From: JBLHGN01 sp047616325
Lineage (GTDB): Bacteria > Pseudomonadota > Gammaproteobacteria > Pseudomonadales > Cellvibrionaceae
Length of the DNA stretch: 12,727 nucleotides
Assembly (NCBI GenBank): GCA_047616325.1
Contig: JBLHGN010000084.1
Coordinates: 1-12,727 of the forward strand
Reading direction: 5' to 3'
Shown here: positions 5,499 through 12,727 of the stretch, in pieces
Layout of the letters: each line of letters opens with the position of its first letter
How positions within the stretch are numbered: the stretch's first letter is position 1
Position numbers and translations under genes: made by a program
The notes under the pieces: model-generated
Told to the model about the DNA's origin: nothing
Seen by the model: only the letters and a program-made list of their open reading frames with translations
Databases searched by the model: none

Positions 5499-8400
5499 CT
5501 AATGAAAATCTCGCGATTTAATATCAAATGTGAGTAGGCGCTCGGAGCAGTCCAGTAACTGCCCGGCCACCACGTGCACCACTTCATTTTTAGTTTCGAT
5601 ACGACCTTTTACCAGAAGCAGTTTTGCATGCAACAGCTGCCGACGAAAAGTGGTTTGCGTCGTGGCCCATACAATAATATTGATATTGCCGGTCTCGTCT
5701 TCCAAGGTAAGAAAAAGTGTGCCCTTGGCTGTTCCCGGTCGCTGCCTGCCGGTTACTAGGCCCGCCACTTGCACAAAACGACCATTGCCCATCGTCGCCA
5801 ATTCGCTCTGTTTCTTACAGCGCTTAAAAGGTGGCTCCTGGCGTAAAAGTACCATCGGGTGGGGGCGCAGTGAGTGTCCAGTGGTGTGATAGTCTTGGGT
5901 GATATCGTTTTCAAGCGTGGGGGCGGTGGTGGTCAACTTGGCGTAGCTATGCTGCAGCGTAATAGGCGTGTCGGTGGTAGGCGCTGTTATTAAATCGTTT
6001 GCAGATTCAATTGCAGAGGCTTGCCAGTGGGCTTCGTAGCGGTTGTTACTGAGCGAGTGCAGGGCGTCGGCAGCGGCCAAAAGCTGAATGTCGGCGTGGC
6101 GGAGTTGGCTGCGTTGAGCTAACGCTTGTATCGATTGAAAGGGCTGGTCTTTGCGTGCACGTTCAATGCGTTCGGCGCTAAGTTTAGACAGTGCTTTTAT
6201 CCGACAAAACCCCAAGCGTATTCCCCAGTTGCTGGCTTTTTTGCCGTCGCTGGCGGGTTTTTGTTCCAGCGTATTTTCATAGCTACTGTGATTAATGTCG
6301 ATGGGGTAAACTTTTATCTGGTGCCGACGAGCATCCTGAATTAATTGCGAGGGCGAATAAAACCCCATCGGTTGGCTATTTAATAGCGCGCAGTAAAATG
6401 CGGCGGGATGGTGGCACTTAAACCACGAGGACGCATAACACAGCAAGGCAAAGCTGGCGGAGTGGGATTCGGGAAAACCATAACCGCCAAAGCCTTTAAT
6501 TTGTTCGAAAAGACGTTTGGCGAATTCTTCGGCATAACCATTTTGCAGCATGCCGCCGATAAACGTGTGCTCAAACTGTAACAGGTCACGATTTTTACCC
6601 CAGCTGGTCATGGCGCGTCGCAAGCGATCCGCTTCGCCACCGGTAAACCCGGCAGCCACCATCGCCAAGCGAATAACCTGCTCTTGAAAGATGGGCACAC
6701 CCAAGGTGGGCGCCAGAACGTATTTAATCTTTTCATTTTGATATACCACCGGCTCCAGGCCGTCTCTGCGGCGCAAGTAGGGGTGCACCATGTCGCCTTG
6801 AATGGGGCCGGGTCGCACAATGGCAATTTCAATCACCAGGTCGTAAAAGCACGCGGGTTTAAGCCGTGGCAGCATCGACATTTGTGCGCGTGATTCCACT
6901 TGAAAGACGCCGACGCTGTCGCCGCGACTGAGCATTGCGTAGGTGGCGGGATCTTCTTTGGGAATATCGGCAATATCTTTAATTTTCGGGCAGTAACTGT
7001 GAACGTATTGCAGCGACTTTCGCAGGGCGCTGAGCATGCCCAAAGCGAGCACATCCACTTTCAATAAACCCATGGCTTCCAGGTCGTCTTTGTCCCACTG
7101 AATAATGGTGCGGTCGGGCATGCTGGCATTTTCCAGCGGCACCAAATCGCTCACCTTATCCTGGGTGATAATAAAACCGCCCACGTGTTGGGAGAGGTGC
7201 CGAGGGAAGCCGAGTATGAGCTGAACCAGGGAAAAAAAATGACTCATAATGGTGGCGTTGCATTGCAGGCCGGCTTCATTCACCCGCTTGAGCAAGTCGG
7301 CGCTTCTGTCCCACCACGCCAGCGATTTTGCCAGGTGATCGATAAGCGCTGGGTCCAGTTCCAGCGCTTTGCCCACATCGCGAATGGCGCTGCGCGAGCG
7401 GTAAGTGACCACGGTGGCCGCCAGCGCAGCGCGTTCGCGCGAATATTTTTGATAGATATATTGAATCACCTCTTCGCGGCGCTGGTGTTCGAAATCTACG
7501 TCGATATCGGGTGGCTCGTCGCGCTCTTTGGAAATGAAGCGTTCGAATAATACATTGATTTGACCCGGAGCAATTTCGGTAATGTGCAGGCAGTAACACA
7601 CCACCGAATTGGCTGCCGAACCGCGTCCTTGGCACAAAATATTTTGCCCTCGGGCAAACTCGACAATGTCGTGCACCGTTAAAAAATAATATTCGTAGTG
7701 GAGTTCTTCTATTAAGGTAAATTCTTTGTCGAGAATGTCTTGCGCGCTTTTAGGAATGCCTTCGGGCCAGCGCTTTTGTGCGCCACTGTTCACCAGTTGC
7801 TTCAAGTATTGAATGGGCGAGGTGTTTTTAGGAACCAGCTCTTGCGGGTATTGATAGCGTAGCTCGTCGAGGGAAAAATGGCACTGCGCACTGATGCTTA
7901 CGGTCTCATCCGTCAGCTGTTGTGGATACAGTGTGTAAATATTCTGCAGGGGTTTTAAATAGCCCTCGGCATTACGTCTAAGGGTTGTGCCCAGCTCTTG
8001 CACGCTGCGGTTGTGGTGTATTGCGGTGAGAATGTCGTGCAGGGCATGGCGGGATTTTTCGTGCATCACTGCACTGCCGCAGGCCACCATGGGCAGTGAA
8101 TATTTTTGTGCGAGTGTTTGCCAGTCGCCAAAAAGTGTTTGTTCTATGCCGCTCAGTTGGTGGCTAATGCCCACCCATAAACGCTGCTTAAAGGCCTTGC
8201 TCAGCTGGCTGGCGATCTGCTCGCGCTCACAAATCAGTGCTATCTGATCGGCCGTGTGCTGAGCGATCCATATAATGAAGCAGTGTTGTAAACGAAAGCG
8301 CAGGTCTTCCAGGTGGGCTTCATAACAGCCCTTGCTGGCGCGGCGTCGCGCTAAGGTGATAAACCCAGACAACTCACTATAGGCGATGCGGCTGGGCGCA

Positions 8401-8633
8401 ATGGCCACCAGTTTGCAGCCGTTGGACAATACAAACTCACTGCCCACAAGGAGTTTAATGCCCAGTTCTTTTGCGGTAACGTGGGCTTTAACAATACCGG
8501 CGAGCGAGCACTCATCGGTAAGTGCGATGGCGTCATAACCCAATTCATAGGCTCGGGTAACCAATTCCCATGGGTGCGATGCGCCTTTTAAAAACGTAAA
8601 ATTACTGGTGGTATGAAGTTCGGCATAGGGCAT
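5499..8633 (-). CDS. dnaE2: Error-prone DNA polymerase DnaE2 (ImuC)
   Basis: 1044 residues from ATG 8633, the normal size for DnaE2. The catalytic subunit of the ImuA-ImuB-DnaE2 mutasome, it carries out translesion synthesis after DNA damage. Order of domains: N-terminal PHP domain (MPYAELHTTSNFTFLKGAS, then ALTDECSLAGIVKAH); C-family polymerase core with QGRGSAANS near 335 and the catalytic PDIDVDFE at 375-382; GVPIFQEQV and FGGYGFPESHSASFALL in the fingers region; helix-hairpin-helix; and an OB-fold near 950-1030 (FVQVAGLVTGRQRPGTAKG). It ends in SRDFH, the usual DnaE2 terminus, before a genuine TAG stop. An in-frame extension to 8681 would overlap imuB and lacks family similarity. The start is 20 nt after the imuB stop, with no good ribosome binding site, so reinitiation or coupling is likely. 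Confidence 0.97.
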   Translation of the reverse strand: MPYAELHTTSNFTFLKGASHPWELVTRAYELGYDAIALTDECSLAGIVKAHVTAKELGIKLLVGSEFVLSNGCKLVAIAPSRIAYSELSGFITLARRRASKGCYEAHLEDLRFRLQHCFIIWIAQHTADQIALICEREQIASQLSKAFKQRLWVGISHQLSGIEQTLFGDWQTLAQKYSLPMVACGSAVMHEKSRHALHDILTAIHHNRSVQELGTTLRRNAEGYLKPLQNIYTLYPQQLTDETVSISAQCHFSLDELRYQYPQELVPKNTSPIQYLKQLVNSGAQKRWPEGIPKSAQDILDKEFTLIEELHYEYYFLTVHDIVEFARGQNILCQGRGSAANSVVCYCLHITEIAPGQINVLFERFISKERDEPPDIDVDFEHQRREEVIQYIYQKYSRERAALAATVVTYRSRSAIRDVGKALELDPALIDHLAKSLAWWDRSADLLKRVNEAGLQCNATIMSHFFSLVQLILGFPRHLSQHVGGFIITQDKVSDLVPLENASMPDRTIIQWDKDDLEAMGLLKVDVLALGMLSALRKSLQYVHSYCPKIKDIADIPKEDPATYAMLSRGDSVGVFQVESRAQMSMLPRLKPACFYDLVIEIAIVRPGPIQGDMVHPYLRRRDGLEPVVYQNEKIKYVLAPTLGVPIFQEQVIRLAMVAAGFTGGEADRLRRAMTSWGKNRDLLQFEHTFIGGMLQNGYAEEFAKRLFEQIKGFGGYGFPESHSASFALLCYASSWFKCHHPAAFYCALLNSQPMGFYSPSQLIQDARRHQIKVYPIDINHSSYENTLEQKPASDGKKASNWGIRLGFCRIKALSKLSAERIERARKDQPFQSIQALAQRSQLRHADIQLLAAADALHSLSNNRYEAHWQASAIESANDLITAPTTDTPITLQHSYAKLTTTAPTLENDITQDYHTTGHSLRPHPMVLLRQEPPFKRCKKQSELATMGNGRFVQVAGLVTGRQRPGTAKGTLFLTLEDETGNINIIVWATTQTTFRRQLLHAKLLLVKGRIETKNEVVHVVAGQLLDCSERLLTFDIKSRDFH

Positions 8634-8653
8634 GGGAAATAAAATCGTATGTG

Positions 8654-10261
8654 TTATGCAAACACGCCGTGTACAAACCACTCGTTTTTGTGCAAATCAA
8701 AAAACACCCACAGCCGCACATTGTCGTCCCGTTGCGCCACAAAATAATCCCGTGCGGTGGGTTTTTTCCACCACAGGCCTTCGATGCGTTCAGGGCCCTG
8801 CAAAATTTCTAATTTACCTCGCCAAAATAAATCGTTCTGGCGTTTGCCTATGGGGTTGGGAATATTAAATATCCAGCTGGGGTGATCGGTTTTTGCTGGC
8901 TGTTGTTTTTTTACCTGCGCATATTTTTCATTGGCGGCTGTGTTTTTAACGGGCCGTTTTTTAAATGATAATTCGGGAATATGTGAATCTGTTTCGATTA
9001 ATGTGAACAAGGCTTTATCTCCTAAGCGGGCGGTGAGTTTTGCGGTGGTTATGGTGAGTGCTTGGTGTTTGGCGTTAGGGCTTAAATGGCTGTTGACGCC
9101 GCCAATATCGAGTGAGCTGGCAGAAAAATTTACCGGAAAAATATGTTCGCACGCCAGTTCTAAGGTATCCACTTCAAAGGGCAGGGCTTGGTTTTCCAGT
9201 TGAATTCGGCTGAGCTCAAAGGCCAGTTCAGTATTGTGGTACAGCCAGTCAAAATGCACGGCGAGACTTTGTTTTTGCCGGTGTATGTCGTACAGGTGCC
9301 AAGCAATGCTTTGGGTTTGACGCTGGCGTTGCACGAATTGATCGCTCAACTGCTGTAGCAATAATTGCATGGGTGGGTGTAGCTGTTCGCTATTGCTTAC
9401 CGGGTAGTCAAATTGAATACACTCTAAGAAGACTTGGTCCGGTTGATAGGTGGCGGTGGGTTTGCGGAATAAACTGGGCTGTAGTGTACTGCCGCTAATA
9501 TCGAGCGTGTCGGCTAGGTACTCGCTAAAATCATCGCCGAAACGCAGCGTTAAACTGTGCAGCGATTCCTGCTCGATGTGCCGCACAATATCGCCGAGTG
9601 TAAAAAAACCACTTTTTTTAAGTTCGCTAACAACGCTGGGGTATTCGTGTATGACTTCCACCGGCAAGGTACTTGCCTGCTGAATGAAGTGGTCGCGGGT
9701 AAGGTGTTCGTCGAGTGTGTTTGTCGACGAAAGCAGTGCATAATCATCTTGTGAATACGACAGTAGCCACGCCATGTGTTTTGTGTGCGCTTGCCCGTAG
9801 CGACAGCTCAATCCGGCCGTTTCGACGGTTTCCGAAATCAGTGCTACAAGGGCTGCAAGCCCCTTGAATAAGACGATGCAGCGGGACAATTCCAGCAGCA
9901 CGCCGCTGTCTTCCATCCCCATTGCTGTGGTTACTGTGTAGGGTTCTATGTAGGGCGTTAGGTTGTAGAGCGCATCGCACAAACGTTTGACGCAGCGGGC
10001 TTCGCTGGCGACATCTTTTTCGTAAGTGCGCCAGGGGTGTCCACCATCGTCCTCGTTTAATAATTGCGCCGTCGAGTTCGGCATGCCCGGTGTTATTCCA
10101 CAGTGTTGTACGTAGTGGGTGCAGGCACAAATGCGCCCCTTGTGGCTAATCATCATGGCGTTGTCGCTATCGGCGCGAATGCCCAGGCTTTCCAGCGGTA
10201 GGTGGGTTAAACGCAGCGCCAGCCAAAGCTTTTGGGGCTTTTGGCTACTGGCCGAAGTCAT
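8654..10261 (-). CDS. imuB: ImuB, inactive Y-family polymerase-like mutasome adaptor
   Basis: 535 residues. ImuB bridges ImuA, DnaE2 and the beta clamp in the SOS mutasome. The N-terminus LWLALRLTHLPLESL corresponds to the first Y-family motif but lacks its catalytic aspartate, as in all ImuB proteins. The little-finger-like region follows (about 200-420, with LTLRFGDDFSEYL near 237-249 and RLGDKALF at 412-419). The C-terminal ImuB signature is GPERIEGLWWKKPTARDYFVAQ (489-510), then RLWVFFDLHKNEWFVHGVFA to the end. QPSLF at 261-265 resembles a clamp-binding motif but sits where relatives have a hydrophobic linker, so this is uncertain. The start ATG 10261 has AAGGGGA 8 nt upstream and overlaps imuA by 17 nt, implying translational coupling. 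Confidence 0.94.
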   Translation of the reverse strand: MTSASSQKPQKLWLALRLTHLPLESLGIRADSDNAMMISHKGRICACTHYVQHCGITPGMPNSTAQLLNEDDGGHPWRTYEKDVASEARCVKRLCDALYNLTPYIEPYTVTTAMGMEDSGVLLELSRCIVLFKGLAALVALISETVETAGLSCRYGQAHTKHMAWLLSYSQDDYALLSSTNTLDEHLTRDHFIQQASTLPVEVIHEYPSVVSELKKSGFFTLGDIVRHIEQESLHSLTLRFGDDFSEYLADTLDISGSTLQPSLFRKPTATYQPDQVFLECIQFDYPVSNSEQLHPPMQLLLQQLSDQFVQRQRQTQSIAWHLYDIHRQKQSLAVHFDWLYHNTELAFELSRIQLENQALPFEVDTLELACEHIFPVNFSASSLDIGGVNSHLSPNAKHQALTITTAKLTARLGDKALFTLIETDSHIPELSFKKRPVKNTAANEKYAQVKKQQPAKTDHPSWIFNIPNPIGKRQNDLFWRGKLEILQGPERIEGLWWKKPTARDYFVAQRDDNVRLWVFFDLHKNEWFVHGVFA

Positions 10262-11087
10262 GGCTCACATCCCCTTGTCGGACTTGCTTCCGTATCATTG
10301 CGACGCCCTGTGAATTAATCGTTGAGGAAAAAGGGTAAACTTTTTTCGCTGGTGCCATGCTGCGCCTACGTTTACCGGCAGGGTCTGATAGGTCACGATA
10401 TTGGGGGTGTGCCTGCCACGAAGGGGGTGCGGCAAGGTTCACTTCGAAGGTGTGCCATTTTCCCTTTTGTTTAAAGATATGCACATTGATACTGTGTTCG
10501 AGCGGTGTGACACAGAGGCGCAAACTGGCAGGCGAGCTTTGCGCCATGGCATTTACGTGGCGAAAAATAACGTACATTCCCGCCTGTTCTTGGGTGCTCA
10601 GCTGTAACTTGCGCAGCTCGGTGTAGCTCAGCGCCTGTTTCGGCTGCCAGGCCAATACGGCGCAGCAGGCGGTGCATTTGCTGAGTTCGGTAAAGCTGGT
10701 AATAAATTCTTGGGCACTTGTGGTTTGCACAACGAGCAGATGTTGAGTGGCAATATTCATCTGTTGCAAGCCGGCGAGATAGGGCAGTGCGGGTGGGTTG
10801 ATAAGGACAGTATGGCCATTACTGGCCGCGGCAAGGGCATTAATGCCGGGGTGAAATAGCAGCCACTCGCAGGCGTGGTAGCGCTGACATACTTCAATAA
10901 GGCAGCCTTTGGGCCAGCCCTTGTGTTGCAATACGGCGTCTAGGCCTTCATGACCTGTGGCTACCGACGGTTGTTTTATAAAAACTTTGGAGTGCCCACG
11001 CCATATATCTTGCCGGCGCAACAACTGCTCCAGCGTGGGAGAGCTCGTTAATGTATGTTGTGGCGTATGTGAGGGAGCTTTGGGCAT
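10245..11087 (-). CDS. imuA: ImuA, RecA-like mutasome component
   Basis: 280 residues from ATG 11087. ImuA is a RecA/SulA-like protein required with ImuB for DnaE2-dependent mutagenesis. Family landmarks are SVATGHEGLDAVLQHKGWPK (41-60, matching TG-x-x-x-LD...GGWP-x-G), LLFHPGINALAAASNGHTVL (77-96), INPPALPYLAGLQ (96-108), VLAWQPKQALSYTELRKLQL (144-163) and SPASLRL (185-191). Walker A residues are not conserved, as usual for ImuA. The frame is open upstream to 11423, but this start follows the LexA box and promoter by 16 nt and gives the normal length. It ends in TAG at 10247-10245 inside the start of imuB. It is the first gene of the operon. Confidence 0.93.
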   Translation of the reverse strand: MPKAPSHTPQHTLTSSPTLEQLLRRQDIWRGHSKVFIKQPSVATGHEGLDAVLQHKGWPKGCLIEVCQRYHACEWLLFHPGINALAAASNGHTVLINPPALPYLAGLQQMNIATQHLLVVQTTSAQEFITSFTELSKCTACCAVLAWQPKQALSYTELRKLQLSTQEQAGMYVIFRHVNAMAQSSPASLRLCVTPLEHSINVHIFKQKGKWHTFEVNLAAPPSWQAHPQYRDLSDPAGKRRRSMAPAKKVYPFSSTINSQGVAMIRKQVRQGDVSHDFGQ

Positions 11088-11103
11088 TTGAATAAGCACG
11101 TTA

Positions 11104-11123
11104 AACTGGTTAAATGTACAGTA
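11104..11123 (-). promoter_or_regulatory. LexA (SOS) box in front of imuA
   Basis: On the minus strand the box reads TACTGTACATTTAACCAGTT, matching the gammaproteobacterial consensus CTG-N10-CAG with good flanks (TACTG...CAGT). It overlaps the -10 hexamer TATACT and ends 16 nt before the imuA ATG, so LexA would block transcription of the operon until DNA damage. Confidence 0.85.
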
Positions 11124-11125
11124 TA
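11120..11125 (-). promoter_or_regulatory. -10 element of the imuA promoter (TATACT)
   Basis: TATACT (11125-11120) is a 5/6 match to the -10 consensus. The best -35 is TTGCCA (11146-11141), but its 15-bp spacer is short, so the unrepressed promoter is probably moderate. The transcription start would be near 11113, giving a leader of about 26 nt. Confidence 0.55.
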
Positions 11126-11285
11126 TTTGTTTGGGGGCAATGGCAAGAACATTTATAGACGATCTTAAGATATTGCCGGGGGTCAATAAGATACGTGGGC
11201 TATAAGGGTATTTGTTTCGCCAAACATTTTTTTGCCAACCGTAAGCTATACCGGTGCAACTAATACAGTGAGAGAAAAATAAACC

Positions 11286-11327
11286 ATGAGCAAATGTGTG
11301 GGTAATAGCCGTAGGGCTGAGGACTGA
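11286..11327 (+). CDS. Possible 13-residue leader ORF in front of the sigma-factor gene
   Basis: ATG 11286 to TGA 11327 encodes MSKCVGNSRRAED. The stop directly abuts the sigma-factor GTG (TGAGTG), and the sigma ribosome binding site lies inside this ORF. Only a weak GAGAG lies upstream of its ATG. It may be a coupling leader or chance. Confidence 0.25.
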   Translation: MSKCVGNSRRAED

Positions 11328-11891
11328 GTGGATATAGCGCAGCAACAGACACAACTGATTGAAGCCGCTCAGCGAGGTTCGGTAAGCGCCTTTGAACGCC
11401 TGCTGCAGGGTGTGGAAAAACAAATGCTCGGGGTGGCTGCAGGCTTGGCACCATACCCAGATGAGGCCGACGATATTCTTCAGGAGGCCATGTTCAATGC
11501 ATATAAGGCCTTGCCAAAGTTTCGTTTAGACCGCCAGTTTAGTGCGTGGCTATACCGAATATTTGTTAATACGACACTGGGTCATCGGCGCAAGCTAAGC
11601 ACTAAGCTCAGTCGTTTGATGTCCCCCGACAATGAAAATGCCTACACCGGTGGTGAAAGTTATCTCGGCCCAGAACACGAAGCGTCTAATAAACAGTTAA
11701 ACCGGGAAATAAATCGAGCGCTAACCACGTTAAGTAACAACGAGCGGGTTGCCTTTGTACTCTGTCATCAGCAGGAATTGAGCATAGTTGAGGCGGGCAG
11801 AATTATGGAATGCCGCCATGGCGCAGTGAAAAGTTATCTATTTCGTGCGCGAGAAAAACGGCGTAAACAGTTACAGCATCACAAGCGGTAA
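11328..11891 (+). CDS. RNA polymerase sigma factor, ECF type (sigma-70 family)
   Basis: 187 residues from GTG 11328, with GAGGA four bases upstream. Region 2 is at about 46-84 (EADDILQEAMFNAYKALPKF, then FSAWLYRIFVNTTLGHRRK). Region 4 is at about 132-177 (LTTLSNNERVAFVLCHQQEL, then SIVEAGRIMECRHGAVKSYL) with a clear helix-turn-helix. Only regions 2 and 4 are present, as expected for an ECF sigma. The downstream membrane protein, 6 nt away, is its probable anti-sigma factor. The gene is divergent from imuA with about 240 bp between the starts. The 13-codon ORF at 11286-11327 ends exactly one codon before the GTG and could couple translation. No ECF-type autoregulated promoter (GGAAC-like) was seen. 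Confidence 0.93.
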   Translation: MDIAQQQTQLIEAAQRGSVSAFERLLQGVEKQMLGVAAGLAPYPDEADDILQEAMFNAYKALPKFRLDRQFSAWLYRIFVNTTLGHRRKLSTKLSRLMSPDNENAYTGGESYLGPEHEASNKQLNREINRALTTLSNNERVAFVLCHQQELSIVEAGRIMECRHGAVKSYLFRAREKRRKQLQHHKR

Positions 11892-11897
11892 ACCGCG

Positions 11898-12389
11898 ATG
11901 AGAGAACCATCATTAAATCGTCACAACGCCTGGGTTATGGACTACCTCTACGGCGAATTAACAGCCGCACAAAAGCACTTGTTCGAAGCTACCTTGCTCA
12001 CCGACGAGCAGTTGAGAAACTGCTATGAGGCGCAGTGTGAACTCGACCAGTATTTTCAACAAGGCTGCGCGCAAGAGATTAGCGACGAAAGAATGCAGGG
12101 GGTGCGGTGGGCGATCATGCGACGCCTGCGCCAGGGGCAGCAAGAAAATACTTCCTGGTTATCTAAAAGTGTAAAAGGCTTGCAAGCCTTCCTGCCTTCG
12201 AGGGGCCAGTTGGCGGCAATGACGTGTATGTTTGTGGCCGGTTTTCATGTGAATTTAATGTATACTTCCGAGCATAAAAACAGTGGTGTAAGTAGTGCTG
12301 CAAACAGTCAGATCGCGAGTGCGAATACAGGGCCACTGGAATTTGGCAAAGACAGCGATTACAGCATAGTGGATTTAAATTTAGATTAG
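11898..12389 (+). CDS. Probable anti-sigma factor, single membrane span, ends at an in-frame TAG
   Basis: 163 residues. The N-terminal cytoplasmic part (about 1-85) contains WVMDYLYGELTAAQKHLFEATL, typical of anti-sigma domains (DYLxGEL), but without the zinc-binding HxxxCxxC motif. One membrane span lies at about 104-121 (QLAAMTCMFVAGFHVNL). The periplasmic part begins at about 122 and reads GPLEFGKDSDYSIVDLNLD before the TAG. It is 6 nt downstream of the sigma gene, so the two form an operon, and the role is most likely to hold the sigma factor at the membrane. The same frame continues for 89 codons past the TAG (next entry). As annotated here the protein may be truncated. Confidence 0.72.
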   Translation: MREPSLNRHNAWVMDYLYGELTAAQKHLFEATLLTDEQLRNCYEAQCELDQYFQQGCAQEISDERMQGVRWAIMRRLRQGQQENTSWLSKSVKGLQAFLPSRGQLAAMTCMFVAGFHVNLMYTSEHKNSGVSSAANSQIASANTGPLEFGKDSDYSIVDLNLD

Positions 12390-12659
12390 TACGACAAAAA
12401 TAAAGGCGATGTACTGCTGTCGTTTTCCATGGTGTCGCAGTCCAGCGCCAAGGGTAATCTGCTCTACCCGAATGTGCGCGGCTTGCTTACCACCACTTTG
12501 CGTAGTGCAGATTGCGATGCAATGAAAATTAAATTGATTGACGTATTGCGCCCATATATACAACAGGACGATGTTAAAGACGTGCTTGTGTACACCCTGT
12601 TAAGGAACGTGCATGAAATAACGTCCGGAATTCACGAAGTGACCGGTCTCACTTTATAA
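12390..12659 (+). pseudogene. In-frame continuation of the anti-sigma gene after TAG: HEAT-like C-terminal domain
   Basis: Immediately after TAG 12387-12389, and with no frame change, 89 codons follow before TAA 12657-12659. Their content looks like the direct extension: YDKNKGDVLLSFSMVSQSSA, GNLLYPNVRGLLTTTLRSAD, AMKIKLIDVLRPY and DDVKDVLVYTLLRN. This is the GDV-x-L-x-F ... DP-x-VR-x-LL ... L ... IKLIDVL ... VR-x-AL pattern of HEAT-repeat tails seen on some anti-sigma proteins. The only internal start, ATG 12429, lacks a ribosome binding site and would cut off the beta-strand GDVLLSF. The total frame would be 252 sense codons. It could be a nonsense mutation (CAG or TGG to TAG), readthrough, or an independent small gene. 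Confidence 0.6.
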
Positions 12660-12727
12660 TTTAATTTCCCCAATACCTGATCAAAAACAATCGTCCCGGT
12701 GTCGTAAATTTCCTTACACGCCTTTTT

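Noticed and set aside
8634..8681. N-terminal extension of DnaE2 into the end of imuB
   Set aside because: DnaE2 proteins begin with the (M)-x-YAELH segment seen at ATG 8633; the extension is unlike the family.
11088..11423. N-terminal extension of ImuA to a 392-residue protein
   Set aside because: It would run through the LexA box and promoter and overlap the sigma-factor gene on the other strand; it has no ImuA similarity.
12387..12389. Genome-wide reassignment of TAG
   Set aside because: dnaE2 and imuA end naturally at TAG with the expected family C-termini or overlap geometry.
12639..12648. GTGACCGGTC, like part of the repressor-gene operator
   Set aside because: The palindrome half ACGACC/GGTCGT is incomplete and it sits inside a coding-like frame away from any start.

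Overview
The window looks like a chromosomal segment of a gammaproteobacterium, probably a marine Cellvibrionales-type organism (Teredinibacter/Saccharophagus-like). This is inferred from gene content only: a rhombosortase, an imuA-imuB-dnaE2 SOS mutasome under a gammaproteobacterial LexA box (CTG-N10-CAG), an LpxR-type lipid A deacylase, and moderate GC with AT-rich spacers. No rRNA, tRNA or CRISPR was seen.

Layout. Bases 1-162 (minus) hold the first 54 codons of a CheW-like coupling protein. Bases 283-1533 (minus) hold an LpxR-family outer-membrane lipid A deacylase whose frame is broken by two in-frame TAA codons. A TetR-family repressor follows upstream (1808-2389, minus). Two near-identical palindromic operators lie in front of lpxR, and a third, imperfect copy sits between the -35 and -10 of the repressor's own promoter, so the two genes probably form an autoregulated unit. 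Bases 2696-3741 are a complete but decayed IS1595-family insertion sequence with 24-bp terminal inverted repeats and a perfect 8-bp target duplication; its transposase has one stop and two frameshifts. Bases 3745-4493 (minus) carry two overlapping uncharacterised ORFs. A rhombosortase gene (plus, 4828-5442) converges on the mutasome operon and meets it at a perfect 18-bp-stem hairpin.

Bases 5499-11087 (minus) are the imuA-imuB-dnaE2 operon. ImuA is RecA-like, ImuB is a catalytically dead Y-family-like protein, and DnaE2/ImuC is the error-prone polymerase. A LexA box overlaps the -10 element in front of imuA. Divergently transcribed are an ECF-type sigma factor (11328-11891) and a one-TM anti-sigma-like protein (11898-12389). 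The latter's frame continues past a TAG codon into 89 further codons that look like a HEAT-like C-terminal domain.

The most notable feature is a recurrent pattern. Three unrelated loci (lpxR, the transposase, the anti-sigma gene) contain in-frame stop codons followed by recognisable same-frame coding sequence, while the long dnaE2 and imuB frames are intact. Ongoing gene decay is the simplest explanation. Stop-codon readthrough is the more interesting alternative for the anti-sigma gene.
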